DNA of 64,000 bases. Source: Gallionella sp. (GTDB lineage: Bacteria > Pseudomonadota > Gammaproteobacteria > Burkholderiales > Gallionellaceae). Positions 47,173-55,775 of the stretch are shown here, in pieces. The DNA lies in the NCBI GenBank assembly GCA_030700315.1, contig JAUYJO010000135.1:1-64000 (forward strand). The letters run 5' to 3'. The position numbers and the translations under genes were made by a program. Under the pieces are notes generated by a model, which saw only the letters and a program-made list of their open reading frames with translations, had not been told where the DNA came from and did not search any database. The number at the start of each line of letters is the position of its first letter. Within the stretch, counting starts at the first letter, position 1.

Positions 47173-47292
47173 AACGGGCATGGCAGCGGCCACCCCTGAT
47201 AATGAAACTGCTATGCCCGTTTCCCCCTATCCAACTTTCCCCCGCAAGCGGGAGAAAGGGCAAACGAATCGCTGCGCGAGCTTCACGTTAAC
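47173..47292. repeat. ~120-bp direct repeat, left copy
   Basis: cgggcatggcagcggccacc ... ccgcaagcgggag ... aacgaatcgctgcgcgag ... cacgttaac. Matches 49086-49205 in the same orientation. The two copies bracket the amidase and gamma-carbonic anhydrase genes. Confidence 0.85.
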
Positions 47293-47302
47293 GAGCCTGC
47301 TT

Positions 47303-48496
47303 ATGAAACCAGCCGACATGAAACCAATTGACACCTGCAATGCCTTTGTACCCGGCGAGATGATCACAGTCGCCCCGAATCGTGAGGGAAAACTTTCATC
47401 GCTGACCTTTGCGGTAAAGGAGCTTTACGATGTCAAAGGATTTGTCACGGGTGCCGGGAATCCGCGCTGGAAAAATACGCATCCGATAGCACAAACGACC
47501 GCGCCCGCCGTCGAAATGCTGCTGAATGAAGGCGCTACGCTGCTCGGCAAGACCATTTCGGATGAAATGGCATTTTCTCTTGACGGCGAAAACTTTCATT
47601 ACGGCACGCCGTTAAATACCACATGCCCGGACAGGATTCCGGGCGGCTCTTCCAGCGGCTCCGCAGCGGCGGTCGCCGGCAGCCTGGTGGATTTCGCGCT
47701 GGGCACCGACACCGCCGGTTCCATGCGCATACCGGCATCCTATTGCGGCATTTACGGTTTCCGCCCGACACATGGCGCCGTTCCGCTGGAGGGCGTGCAT
47801 CTGATGGCGCCCAGCTTTGACGTGGTCGGCTGGTTTGCCCGGACGCCGGATATGCTGGCAAGAGTGGGTAGCGTGCTGCTTGGCAGCGAAACCCCCGAGT
47901 TCAAGGTTGATAAATTTATGATCGCACGCGACTTGTTCGATACCAAGGACGCAAGCATCGCCTCAAAATATGACGCCTTCATCAGCAGCTTGTCCAAACT
48001 ATCCGTCGAGATTGCGGAGATCGAATTGGGTAAGCCGGATTTTTCAACCTGGATCGAAACGCTGCGGAATATCCAGTGGTGGGAGTTGAATCAGGCACAC
48101 GGCGCATGGGTTTCCCGGAATCTTGATGCCTTTGGCGCGGAAATAGGCGGCAGGCTGGAAAAAATACCCTCCGTCACCCGCGATGAGATGGAAGAAAAAA
48201 AACAGGTCAGGAAACAGTTGATTAGCCAGATCGAAAGCCTTGTTTCCCCCGGTACGATAATTATTTTCCCCACCGCTCCCGGCATCGCACCATTCAAGGG
48301 ACGCTCCATAGATGAAGCGAGAGCATCGCGCATCAACACGATGCGGCATACCTGCATCGCCGCCGTCGCCGGGCTGCCGCAAGTCTCGATGCCGCTGCTG
48401 GAACAGGACGGCTGCCCGCTCGGAATATCCTTCATGGGTGCGCGCGGTCAAGACAGCCAGCTTCTGGCTGCTGCCCAAATTTTCGGAAAAGGTTAA
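47303..48496 (+). CDS. Amidase-signature enzyme
   Basis: A 397-residue amidase. The ORF track starts 55 codons earlier, but that part lies in the direct repeat, so I choose the ATG at 47303 (or 47318). LTFAVKELYDVKGFVTGAGN holds the catalytic Lys, RIPGGSSSGSAAAVAGSLVD the cis-Ser and the nucleophile region, and FALGTDTAGSMRIPASYCGI follows. The Ser-cisSer-Lys triad seems complete. It hydrolyses an amide of unknown identity. It is 54 bp before the gamma-carbonic anhydrase gene, and both lie within a repeat-bounded block. Confidence 0.85.
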   Translation: MKPADMKPIDTCNAFVPGEMITVAPNREGKLSSLTFAVKELYDVKGFVTGAGNPRWKNTHPIAQTTAPAVEMLLNEGATLLGKTISDEMAFSLDGENFHYGTPLNTTCPDRIPGGSSSGSAAAVAGSLVDFALGTDTAGSMRIPASYCGIYGFRPTHGAVPLEGVHLMAPSFDVVGWFARTPDMLARVGSVLLGSETPEFKVDKFMIARDLFDTKDASIASKYDAFISSLSKLSVEIAEIELGKPDFSTWIETLRNIQWWELNQAHGAWVSRNLDAFGAEIGGRLEKIPSVTRDEMEEKKQVRKQLISQIESLVSPGTIIIFPTAPGIAPFKGRSIDEARASRINTMRHTCIAAVAGLPQVSMPLLEQDGCPLGISFMGARGQDSQLLAAAQIFGKG

Positions 48497-48550
48497 AATA
48501 CCGACCGGCGTGTCAAGCGCCAAATTATCTTTTTCACCTATGGAGCCTTC

Positions 48551-49087
48551 ATGCCTCTAGCCGCTTATCTCGACATCATGCCCACTCTCGGCACACGCGT
48601 TTATGCCCACGCCTCCTGCCAGATCATCGGTGAGGTAAGCATCGGCGATGACTGTTCGATCTGGTGCAACGCGGTGTTGCGCGGTGACGTAAACCGCATC
48701 GTCATCGGACGCGGCAGCAACATACAGGATCTCACCATGGGGCATGTCTCCCACAAGACGCCGGGCAAGCCTGACGGGTCGCCTTTGCTGATCGGCGACT
48801 ATGTGACGGTCGGGCACTCCGTCGTTCTTCATGGCTGCACCATCGGCAATGAGTGCCTGATCGGAATGGGCTCGATTATCCTGGACGATGCATTCGTTCC
48901 CGACCATGTCATGATAGGCGCCGGCAGTCTGGTTCCGCAGGGCAAAACGCTGGAAAGCGGAATGCTGTATGTGGGCCGCCCGGCAAAGGCCGTCCGTGAG
49001 CTGACCCCCGAAGAAATCGCCCACCTGAGATACTCGGCAGAGCATTACATCCAACTGAAAAACAACTATCTGAGCAAGTTGCCGTAA
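48551..49087 (+). CDS. Gamma-carbonic anhydrase-like protein (YrdA family)
   Basis: A 178-residue left-handed beta-helix protein. SCQIIGEVSIGDDCSIWCNA, LRGDVNRIVIGRGSNIQDLT and GDYVTVGHSVVLHGCTIGNE contain the conserved RGD, QD and the three zinc histidines (GHVSH, GH and HGC). ELTPEEIAHLRYSAEHYIQL forms the C-terminal helix. It may hydrate CO2 or bind acyl-type ligands. The metal residues are all present. Confidence 0.92.
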   Translation: MPLAAYLDIMPTLGTRVYAHASCQIIGEVSIGDDCSIWCNAVLRGDVNRIVIGRGSNIQDLTMGHVSHKTPGKPDGSPLLIGDYVTVGHSVVLHGCTIGNECLIGMGSIILDDAFVPDHVMIGAGSLVPQGKTLESGMLYVGRPAKAVRELTPEEIAHLRYSAEHYIQLKNNYLSKLP

Positions 49088-49205
49088 CGGGCATGGCGAG
49101 CAGCCACCCCTGATAATGAAACTCGCCATGCCGTCTCCCTCTCCTCAATCCTCTCCCGCAAGCGGGCGAGGAGGCGAACGAATCGCTACGCGAGTTTCAC
49201 GTTAA
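49086..49205. repeat. ~120-bp direct repeat, right copy
   Basis: Partner of 47173-47292; begins right at the gamma-carbonic anhydrase stop. It contains the cccgcaagcggg stem and the aacgaatcgctacgcgag tail. Confidence 0.85.
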
Positions 49206-49461
49206 GCGCCCGAAAATAGCACTATGTGGTTGACCTGCGTCATGGCTTTTTGATGCAACTCGCATTTATACTTGATGTCTTATCAGCTGAGTCGATGCAA
49301 TTTGTGACAAGAATACATCCTATTCCGGCTTGTCCGACTTAGGGGGAGACTCCGTTGTAGGAGCGCGGTTTATTGCACGATTTGACCTCCCGCGCAATAA
49401 ACCCGCGCAACAAACAGGGTTTCATGCCCCCCCTAAAACATGTATTTATTTGACAGCATTT

Positions 49462-49470
49462 TGGTATAAT
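49462..49470 (+). promoter_or_regulatory. Extended -10 promoter of the redox operon
   Basis: TGGTATAAT is a TGn extended -10 element, 88 bp before korA. A TTGACA nearby is only 9 bp away and cannot be the matching -35. The remainder of the 49206-49558 gap holds a REP-like gtaggagcgcggtttattgc block and no gene. GAGGAG precedes the korA ATG. Confidence 0.5.
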
Positions 49471-49558
49471 TTTCTATTGCAGCCGTCGGAGCAAAGCAAG
49501 TAACGCGTAACGCACGCAGACGGCATACCCCCAACACTATGTTATTGAGGAGTCGTAG

Positions 49559-51280
49559 ATGCAAGGCATAACCAAGAACGATCTGATTATCCGAATCGGT
49601 GGCGAAGGCGGCGAAGGCGTCATTTCCGTCGGCGATTTCATCACCCAAGCCTGCGCGCATGCCGGGCTTGATGTTTACACTTTCAAAACATTCCCCGCCG
49701 AAATCAAGGGCGGGTATGCCATGTACCAGGTGCGCGCCAGCACCGAACGGCTATACAACCAGGGCGACACTTTCGACGTCCTGTGCGCGTTCAATGGCGA
49801 AGCCTACAACATGAACCGCGCCAGCCTCAGGCCGGGTACCGCCATCGTTTACGACAGCCCGGGCGATTTCACACCCGACATTCCGCCCGGTGTATTCGCT
49901 TACCCCATTCCCATGACCCAGACGGCGAAGGACATGCACAACCCGCGCGCCAAGAACATGGTGGCAATGGGCGCGATGTCGGTGCTGTTCAATATCCCCG
50001 TGGAATCCTTGCGCGAAGTGATCACCGCCAAGTTCTCACGCAAGGGCGAAGACGTGGTCAAGGGCAACCTGACCGCATTCGAACACGGTCGTGAACTGGC
50101 GCAAGCATTGGGTAAAACCGACCCGTGGACGCTCGGCACCCCCAAGGGCAAGCAAGACGTCATCGTGATGTCGGGCAACAACGCCATCGGCCTCGGCGCG
50201 TTGATTGCCGGGCTGGATTTTTTCTCCGCCTATCCCATCACACCGGCAACCGAAGTCGCCATCTATGTGGCCAGACATCTGCCCAAGCGCGGCGGCACCC
50301 TGATTCAGGCCGAAGACGAAATCGCTTCCATTTCCCAGGTGCTCGGCGCTTCCTACGCGGGCAAAAAGGCAATGACTTCCACTTCCGGCCCGGGCTTGTC
50401 GCTGATGAGCGAGATGCTGGGTATGGCGTTCATGGCCGAACTGCCCTGCGTGGTGGTTGACGTGCAGCGTGGCGGACCTTCTACCGGCTTGCCGACCAAG
50501 CATGAACAATCCGACCTGTTCCTGGCGATACATGGCGGTCACGGCGATGCCGGACGCATCGTGCTTTCCGTGGAAAGCATCCATGACTGCATTGACCTGA
50601 CCGTGGTGGCGTTCAACCTGGCCGAGAAATATCAGTGCCCCGTGCTGCTGCTTTCCGATGGCTCGCTGGCGTTCTCGACCCAGAACGTGCCTTACCCTAA
50701 CCCGGACGATTATCATGTGGTGGAACGCAAGCGTTGGGACGGACAAGGCGAATATCGCCGCTACACGCTGACCGAAGATGGCATTTCACCGATGGCTGAT
50801 CCGGGCACGCCGGGCGGCATGCACATCGCCACCGGTCTCGAACACAACGAAGCCGGTCTGCCCAGCTATGCGTCGGCCAACCACGAAGCCATGCAGGCCA
50901 AACGCTTCAACAAACTCAAAAATGTGGTCAACGATGTCGCCCCGACAGAGGTGGATGGCGAGGGTGCGGCAGACCTCGGCTTGATCGCCTGGGGCAGCAC
51001 CATCGGCGTGGTGCGCGAGGCATTGCAACGCCTGCGCGCCGAGGATTACAAGGTCAAAGGATTTTATCCCAAACTGCTGAACCCTCTGCCGACACAACAG
51101 TTCGAGGACTTCGGCGCATCGTGCAAACGCTTGCTGCTGCCCGAGGTCAACTTCCAGGGTCAACTGGCCCACTTCGTGCGCGCGGAAACTTCGTTGCGCC
51201 CCGAGTCCTACACAATCTGCGGCGGGATGCCCTTCACGCCCGAAATGATAGTAAACAAAGTCAAGGAGATACTGGCATGA
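49559..51280 (+). CDS. korA: 2-oxoacid:acceptor oxidoreductase, fused gamma-alpha subunit
   Basis: A 573-residue protein. Residues 1-190 are the gamma domain (RIGGEGGEGVISVGDFITQA and FKTFPAEIKGGYAMYQ), and 200-570 the alpha domain (FFSAYPITPATEVAIYVARH, GPGLSLMSEMLGMAFMAELP). This gamma-alpha fusion is typical of 2-oxoglutarate- or 2-oxoacid-type oxidoreductases. With KorB it oxidatively decarboxylates a 2-oxoacid to acyl-CoA, or the reverse, passing electrons to an Fe-S acceptor. 2-Oxoglutarate is the likeliest substrate, but the sequence does not prove it. It overlaps korB by ATGA. Confidence 0.93.
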   Translation: MQGITKNDLIIRIGGEGGEGVISVGDFITQACAHAGLDVYTFKTFPAEIKGGYAMYQVRASTERLYNQGDTFDVLCAFNGEAYNMNRASLRPGTAIVYDSPGDFTPDIPPGVFAYPIPMTQTAKDMHNPRAKNMVAMGAMSVLFNIPVESLREVITAKFSRKGEDVVKGNLTAFEHGRELAQALGKTDPWTLGTPKGKQDVIVMSGNNAIGLGALIAGLDFFSAYPITPATEVAIYVARHLPKRGGTLIQAEDEIASISQVLGASYAGKKAMTSTSGPGLSLMSEMLGMAFMAELPCVVVDVQRGGPSTGLPTKHEQSDLFLAIHGGHGDAGRIVLSVESIHDCIDLTVVAFNLAEKYQCPVLLLSDGSLAFSTQNVPYPNPDDYHVVERKRWDGQGEYRRYTLTEDGISPMADPGTPGGMHIATGLEHNEAGLPSYASANHEAMQAKRFNKLKNVVNDVAPTEVDGEGAADLGLIAWGSTIGVVREALQRLRAEDYKVKGFYPKLLNPLPTQQFEDFGASCKRLLLPEVNFQGQLAHFVRAETSLRPESYTICGGMPFTPEMIVNKVKEILA

Positions 51281-52173
51281 ACGCAATCCTTCACCCACAA
51301 ATGCACTTGCATAAAGTTGATCTTAAGCCCAAAGATTACAAGACCGACACCCCTTCGTTCTGGTGCGCCGGTTGCGGCCACTACGGCGTACTGACCGGAT
51401 TATTGCGCTCGCTTGCCGAAATTGGCGTCGACCCCAACCATCTGGTGAGCATTTCCGGGATCGGCTGTTCCTCACGCCTGCCCTACTTCGTCAATTCCTA
51501 CAAAATGCACACCCTGCATGGCCGCGCCGGCCCGGTGGCAACCGGTGTCCAGTTGGCACGTCCCGATCTTTCCGTGGTCGTTACCGGCGGCGACGGCGAC
51601 GGCTTTTCCATCGGCGGCGGGCATATGCCGCATCTGGCGCGCAAGAACGTCAACATGATTTACATCCTGATGGATAACCATGTTTACGGCTTGACCAAGG
51701 GCCAGTGCTCGCCCACCTCGCGCCCGGTGATGAAGACCACCACCACTCCTTATGGAGGCGTGGAAGAGCCACTGGATCCGATCATGTACATGCTCACCTA
51801 TGGTGCCACTTATGTCGGCCAGGCCTTCGCCGGCAACGTCAAACTGGCTTCACAACTGATTAAGGATGGCATGGAACACAAGGGATTCGCCTTCGTCAAC
51901 CTGCTCTCGCAATGCCCGTCTTTCAATGATATTGACACCGCCCAAGCCTTCAAGGAGGCCTGCGAAGAGGTTCCAGAAGGCCTCGACACCAGCGATTTGA
52001 ATGCCGCCATGAATGCGGTCAATGCGGCAAAAAAAGCAGGCCGCATCCCCACCGGGCTGCTGTACAAGACCGAGCGCCCCACTCTCGACCAGCGCATGGC
52101 CGAACTGGTGGAACGCGTTGGTGGGCATAAAGACTACGACCTGAAAAAAATCATCGATCTCGCGCGCCCATAA
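51277..52173 (+). CDS. korB: 2-oxoacid:acceptor oxidoreductase, beta (TPP) subunit
   Basis: A 298-residue protein; the ATG at 51277 overlaps the korA stop, and the earlier ORF start lies inside korA. TPSFWCAGCGHYGVLTGLLR and SISGIGCSSRLPYFV carry three Fe-S cysteines, and NLLSQCPSFND a likely fourth. VTGGDGDGFSIGGGHMPHLA is the thiamine diphosphate/Mg motif, and MDNHVYGLTKGQCSPTSRP is the family signature. There is no built-in ferredoxin domain. Electrons probably leave through the next gene's product. Confidence 0.94.
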   Translation: MNAILHPQMHLHKVDLKPKDYKTDTPSFWCAGCGHYGVLTGLLRSLAEIGVDPNHLVSISGIGCSSRLPYFVNSYKMHTLHGRAGPVATGVQLARPDLSVVVTGGDGDGFSIGGGHMPHLARKNVNMIYILMDNHVYGLTKGQCSPTSRPVMKTTTTPYGGVEEPLDPIMYMLTYGATYVGQAFAGNVKLASQLIKDGMEHKGFAFVNLLSQCPSFNDIDTAQAFKEACEEVPEGLDTSDLNAAMNAVNAAKKAGRIPTGLLYKTERPTLDQRMAELVERVGGHKDYDLKKIIDLARP

Positions 52174-52185
52174 CAAAAAACTAAT

Positions 52186-52860
52186 ATGTCGCTCACGACA
52201 CATGAAAAAGGCCAGCCCGTTGCCCTGACCATCAACGGTCTTGCCGTCGACGCATCCACGGACATGACCCTGGTCGAGGCCGCCTGGCACGGGGGCGTGC
52301 CGAGGATAACGAATATCGGCTGCATGGAAGGCGTGTGCGGCTCCTGCCGGGTGATGCTGCGGCGCGGCAAGGAAGTGTCGGTAGGCCTCGCCTGCCAGAC
52401 CTTCGTCGAGGACGGCATCGAGGTCGTATTCATGCCGCCTGCATCGGCACCCCAGCACCATTACGACATCGGCGACCTCAAGGACGGCTGGGACATCCAT
52501 GCGCGTTTTCACAAGATATTCCCGGAAGCGTCGCGCTGCCGGCATTGCCACGGCTGCAACACCGCCTGCCCGAAAGGCATCGCCGTCGAAGAGGGCGTGG
52601 CGCTGGCTGCGGCAGGCCGTTACCGCGAGGCGGGAGAGAACTTCTTCGAATGCATCATGTGCGAGCTGTGCGATGCCGCCTGCCCGGAACTCATCGCCCC
52701 GGCCCACGTGGGTCTGTTCAGCCGGCGCGTGACGGCGCATTTTCACCTGCGCCCACCCAATTTGATCCACCGTCTGGAAGAGTTGCGCCAAGCGCATGCA
52801 ATCGCGCCCCAGGACAAAAAAGATGAGGAAGAAAATCATGCGAATTGGCCTGCAAAATGA
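52186..52860 (+). CDS. 2Fe-2S / 4Fe-4S electron-transfer protein (SdhB/FrdB-like)
   Basis: A 224-residue iron-sulfur protein. The N-terminal plant-type 2Fe-2S domain has CMEGVCGSCRVML near residue 46 and GLACQTFVED as the fourth Cys. The C-terminal helical domain has CRHCHGCNTACPKG (~118) and CIMCELCDAACPEL (~162), two CxxCxxCxxxC-type motifs for two 4Fe-4S clusters. This layout resembles fumarate-reductase iron proteins. It would wire KorAB to the flavoprotein whose ATG overlaps its stop. Confidence 0.88.
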   Translation: MSLTTHEKGQPVALTINGLAVDASTDMTLVEAAWHGGVPRITNIGCMEGVCGSCRVMLRRGKEVSVGLACQTFVEDGIEVVFMPPASAPQHHYDIGDLKDGWDIHARFHKIFPEASRCRHCHGCNTACPKGIAVEEGVALAAAGRYREAGENFFECIMCELCDAACPELIAPAHVGLFSRRVTAHFHLRPPNLIHRLEELRQAHAIAPQDKKDEEENHANWPAK

Positions 52861-54449
52861 GTAACGGCATCCCTCTGGCCGAGGCACTGGCGCGTTACCG
52901 GCCCGACGCGGATCTCGGGCCGCTGCCCGAGCTGGCCGACATCGACGCGCTGCTCAACACCTACCACCCGGATCACTTGCGCGACAGCGTGATCAAGCTG
53001 ACGGTGGGTGCCAACGCGGGAGACCATTGCCAGCGCGAGCTGGCCGGGCTCCTGCAGGCGGAAGCCTTCATCGACGAGGCCGATCTGGCCGGCACACCGG
53101 TGACCGATGTGGATGTGCTGGTGATCGGCGGCGGCGGTGCGGGCTGTGCGGCGGCGCTGGCGGCGGCGGAAAACGGCGCGCGCGTATTGCTGGCCACCAA
53201 GCTGCGCCTCGGCGACAGCAACACGGTAATGGCGGAAGGCGGCATCCAGGCCGCCATCGAACCCGACGACTCGGTGCAGCGGCATATCCAGGACACCCTG
53301 CGCGGCGGCCACCATGCGGCCAACCCGGCGCTGGTATCCGCCATGGCCGGAGACGGCCCGGAAGTGCTGCGCTGGCTGATCGATCAGGGCATGCAATTCG
53401 AACAAACCCCCAGCGGCGACCTGCATACGCGCCGCGCGGGCGGCATGAGCACCGCACGATTGGTGCATTGCCGCGACTACACCGGCCTGGAAATGATGCG
53501 TGTGCTGCGCGAAGCCGTGATCCAGCACCGCAGCATCGAAGTCTGGGAGCAAAGCCCCGCCGTCGAGCTGCTGTCCAACGAAACCGGGCAGAAATGTGTC
53601 GGCGCGGTGCTCACCTCGCTGCTCGACGGCCAGTTGCGCATCGTCCGCACCCGCTCCGTGATTCTGGCGACCGGCGGGCTGGGGCGGCTGCACCTGAACG
53701 GCTTCCCGACTTCCAACCATCTCGGCGCAACCGGCGACGGCCTGGTGCTGGCGTACCGCATCGGTGCGCGCCTGTGCGAACTGGATTCCTTCCAGTATCA
53801 CCCGACGGGGATGCTGCACCCGTCCCATCTGGCGGGCAAACTGGTGACCGAAGGCGTGCGCGCGGCGGGCGCCCTGCTGGTAAACGGCCTCGGCAACCGC
53901 TTCATCGACGAACTTCAGCCGCGCGACGTGGTATGCGCCGCGATTCTGCGCGAATGCGGCGAAGGGCGCGGTATCCGCATCGACGCCCAGCGCGTCGGCG
54001 TATGGCTCGACACGCCGCGCCTGGAACGCGCCCAGCCGGGTTTGCTGGAAAAGCAATTTCCCAACCTGATGGCGCGCACCCACGTCGGGGGCATCGACCC
54101 GCGTATCGAACCGCTGCTGATCCACCCTACCCTGCATTACCAGAACGGCGGCGCGGTGATCGATGTCAACGGCGCCACCACCGTGCCCGGCCTGTATGCG
54201 GTGGGCGAAGTGGCGGGAGGCATCCACGGGCGCAACCGCATCATGGGCAACGCCCTGCTCGAAATCATCAGCTTCGGCCGCCGTGCCGGCATCGCGGCCA
54301 CCACCAATCGCGACCGCGGCCCGAAGAAAATCACCCTCGAACATGTAAACCGCCTGCGCCGCGCCCTGACCCTCGCCGGGATGCCGATGACACAACGGGC
54401 GCCGCAGGTGTTGCCGGCTTACGCAGCGGGAGGCGCATGGAACCGCTGA
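52857..54449 (+). CDS. SdhA/FrdA/NadB-like FAD flavoprotein
   Basis: A 530-residue flavoprotein starting at the ATG that overlaps the upstream stop (ATGA). An unusual ~80-residue N-terminal extension precedes the Rossmann motif DVLVIGGGGAGCAAALAAAE. LGDSNTVMAEGGIQAAIE carries Ser where SdhA has the FAD-linking His, so FAD is probably non-covalent as in NadB. FQYHPTGMLHPSHLAG and NRFIDELQPRDVVC match the dicarboxylate site; LHYQNGGAVIDVNG and GRNRIMGNALLEIISFGRRA follow. The short C-terminal domain is reduced. It may exchange hydride with a dicarboxylate or act only as an electron relay. Confidence 0.87.
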   Translation: MSNGIPLAEALARYRPDADLGPLPELADIDALLNTYHPDHLRDSVIKLTVGANAGDHCQRELAGLLQAEAFIDEADLAGTPVTDVDVLVIGGGGAGCAAALAAAENGARVLLATKLRLGDSNTVMAEGGIQAAIEPDDSVQRHIQDTLRGGHHAANPALVSAMAGDGPEVLRWLIDQGMQFEQTPSGDLHTRRAGGMSTARLVHCRDYTGLEMMRVLREAVIQHRSIEVWEQSPAVELLSNETGQKCVGAVLTSLLDGQLRIVRTRSVILATGGLGRLHLNGFPTSNHLGATGDGLVLAYRIGARLCELDSFQYHPTGMLHPSHLAGKLVTEGVRAAGALLVNGLGNRFIDELQPRDVVCAAILRECGEGRGIRIDAQRVGVWLDTPRLERAQPGLLEKQFPNLMARTHVGGIDPRIEPLLIHPTLHYQNGGAVIDVNGATTVPGLYAVGEVAGGIHGRNRIMGNALLEIISFGRRAGIAATTNRDRGPKKITLEHVNRLRRALTLAGMPMTQRAPQVLPAYAAGGAWNR

Positions 54450-55708
54450 TCGTCGAAACGCCCCAGGTTGGCGCATCCCAGGTGTTGCTCCACCCGGACC
54501 GGCGCGTCGGTGCCGACATGGATCGCTGGCGCAATTCCGGCGGCGGCGCGGCGCTGGCGCGCGCCATACAAGAACCGGTCGGCGTGCGCGAAGAAGTGAA
54601 GCTGGCCGAATTGCGCGGCCTGGGCGGCAGCGGCTTCCCGGCCTGGCGCAAGTGGGAGGCGGTCGCCGCCGAAGCGCCAAAACCGGACAAATATCTGGTA
54701 GTCAACGGCAACGAGGACGAGCCCGGCACGTTCAAGGACCGTTTGTTGCTGGAAGAAACCCCGTTTCAGGTAATCGAGGGTGCCGTGGCCACGGCGCTGG
54801 CGATCGGCGCCAACCGCGTCGTGTTCTACGTCAATCCCGACTTGACCCGCTCGCTGGCGGCGATGAAGGCGGCACTCAAACAATGGCATGCCTCGGAATT
54901 TCCGGTGCAGACCTCGGCCGCGCTCGGCATGCCGCTGGAACTCAAGCTGCTGCCCGGTTCCGGGCACTACATCGGCGGCGAAGAAACGGCATCCATGGAA
55001 TGGGTCGAGGGGCGTTTTCCCTTCCCGCGCGGCAAGCCGCCCTACCCGGCGCAATCCGGCGTACACGGCTGCCCTACCCTGATCAACAACGTAGAAACCA
55101 TCGCCAACGTGCCGCACATCGCGGTACGGGGCGCCGCATGGTTCCGCGCCCTCGGCAAAGCACCGGGCACCGGCACCAAGCTGTATTCGTTGAGCGGCGA
55201 CGTGCTGTATCCCGGCGTATTCGAGTTGCCGATGGGCACGCCGCTGCGCGAACTCATCTTCACCCACGGCGGCGGCCTGCTGTCGGGCAAACCGCTCAAG
55301 GCGGTATTCACCGGCGGCCCGTCGAGCACCCTGCTGACCCCTGTCGATCTCGACGTGGCGATGGATTTCGACTCGCTGCGCGCGCGTGGCGCCAACCTGG
55401 GCACCGGCGCGATGATCGTCATTTCGGAAGGCACCGGCATCGTCAAGCGCGTGGCCGAATACGAGCGCTTCTTCGCCCACTCCTCGTGCGGCCAGTGCAA
55501 CTCGTGCAAGGTGGGCACCGCCACCATGAGCCGCCTGCTGGATCGTATCGACACCGGACGCGGCACGCCCTCCGACCTCAACACGCTGGAAAACCTCTGC
55601 ACCATGCTGCCCGGCAGCGGCCGCTGCCACCTCATCAACGGCGCCGTGGCACTGCTCGACAGCGCCTTCCACCACTTCCACGACGAGTTCAAGCAGGCGC
55701 TGCGTTAA
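54437..55708 (+). CDS. NuoF-like NADH-binding Fe-S flavoprotein
   Basis: A 423-residue protein; the ATG at 54437 has a GGGAGG site and overlaps the flavoprotein gene by 13 bp. RGLGGSGFPAWRKWEAV and VNGNEDEPGTFKDRLLLEET form the FMN/NADH site; GSGHYIGGEETASMEWVEGR, then GVHGCPTLINNVETIANVPH follow. An SLBB-type domain is next, and SSCGQCNSCKVGTATM plus LENLCTMLPGSGRC hold the four cysteines of a 4Fe-4S cluster. No NuoE or NuoG gene is present, so it is not part of complex I. It probably passes electrons between NAD(P)H and the other operon subunits. Confidence 0.88.
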   Translation: MEPLIVETPQVGASQVLLHPDRRVGADMDRWRNSGGGAALARAIQEPVGVREEVKLAELRGLGGSGFPAWRKWEAVAAEAPKPDKYLVVNGNEDEPGTFKDRLLLEETPFQVIEGAVATALAIGANRVVFYVNPDLTRSLAAMKAALKQWHASEFPVQTSAALGMPLELKLLPGSGHYIGGEETASMEWVEGRFPFPRGKPPYPAQSGVHGCPTLINNVETIANVPHIAVRGAAWFRALGKAPGTGTKLYSLSGDVLYPGVFELPMGTPLRELIFTHGGGLLSGKPLKAVFTGGPSSTLLTPVDLDVAMDFDSLRARGANLGTGAMIVISEGTGIVKRVAEYERFFAHSSCGQCNSCKVGTATMSRLLDRIDTGRGTPSDLNTLENLCTMLPGSGRCHLINGAVALLDSAFHHFHDEFKQALR

Positions 55709-55775
55709 CCCGTAGGGCGGGCTCTGCCCGCCGTCAAAAAACATGTCGCATCCCACGCCGCAATCACGCAGATTT

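Noticed and set aside
49450-49470. TTGACA followed by TATAAT before korA as a standard promoter
   Set aside because: Spacing is only 9 bp. I kept TGGTATAAT as an extended -10 instead.
52836-54680. 614-residue minus-strand ORF opposite the flavoprotein
   Set aside because: Antisense shadow in GC-rich coding sequence; composition is Arg/Ala/Gly/His-rich and it has no recognisable domain.
53027-55708. 893-residue + strand ORF across the redox operon
   Set aside because: It is a frame shadow: arginine/proline-rich with no family motifs until 54437, where it joins the true NuoF-like frame.
55712-55745. ggcgggctctgcccgcc hairpin after the NuoF-like gene as a terminator
   Set aside because: No run of T follows on either strand; more likely a REP-type hairpin.
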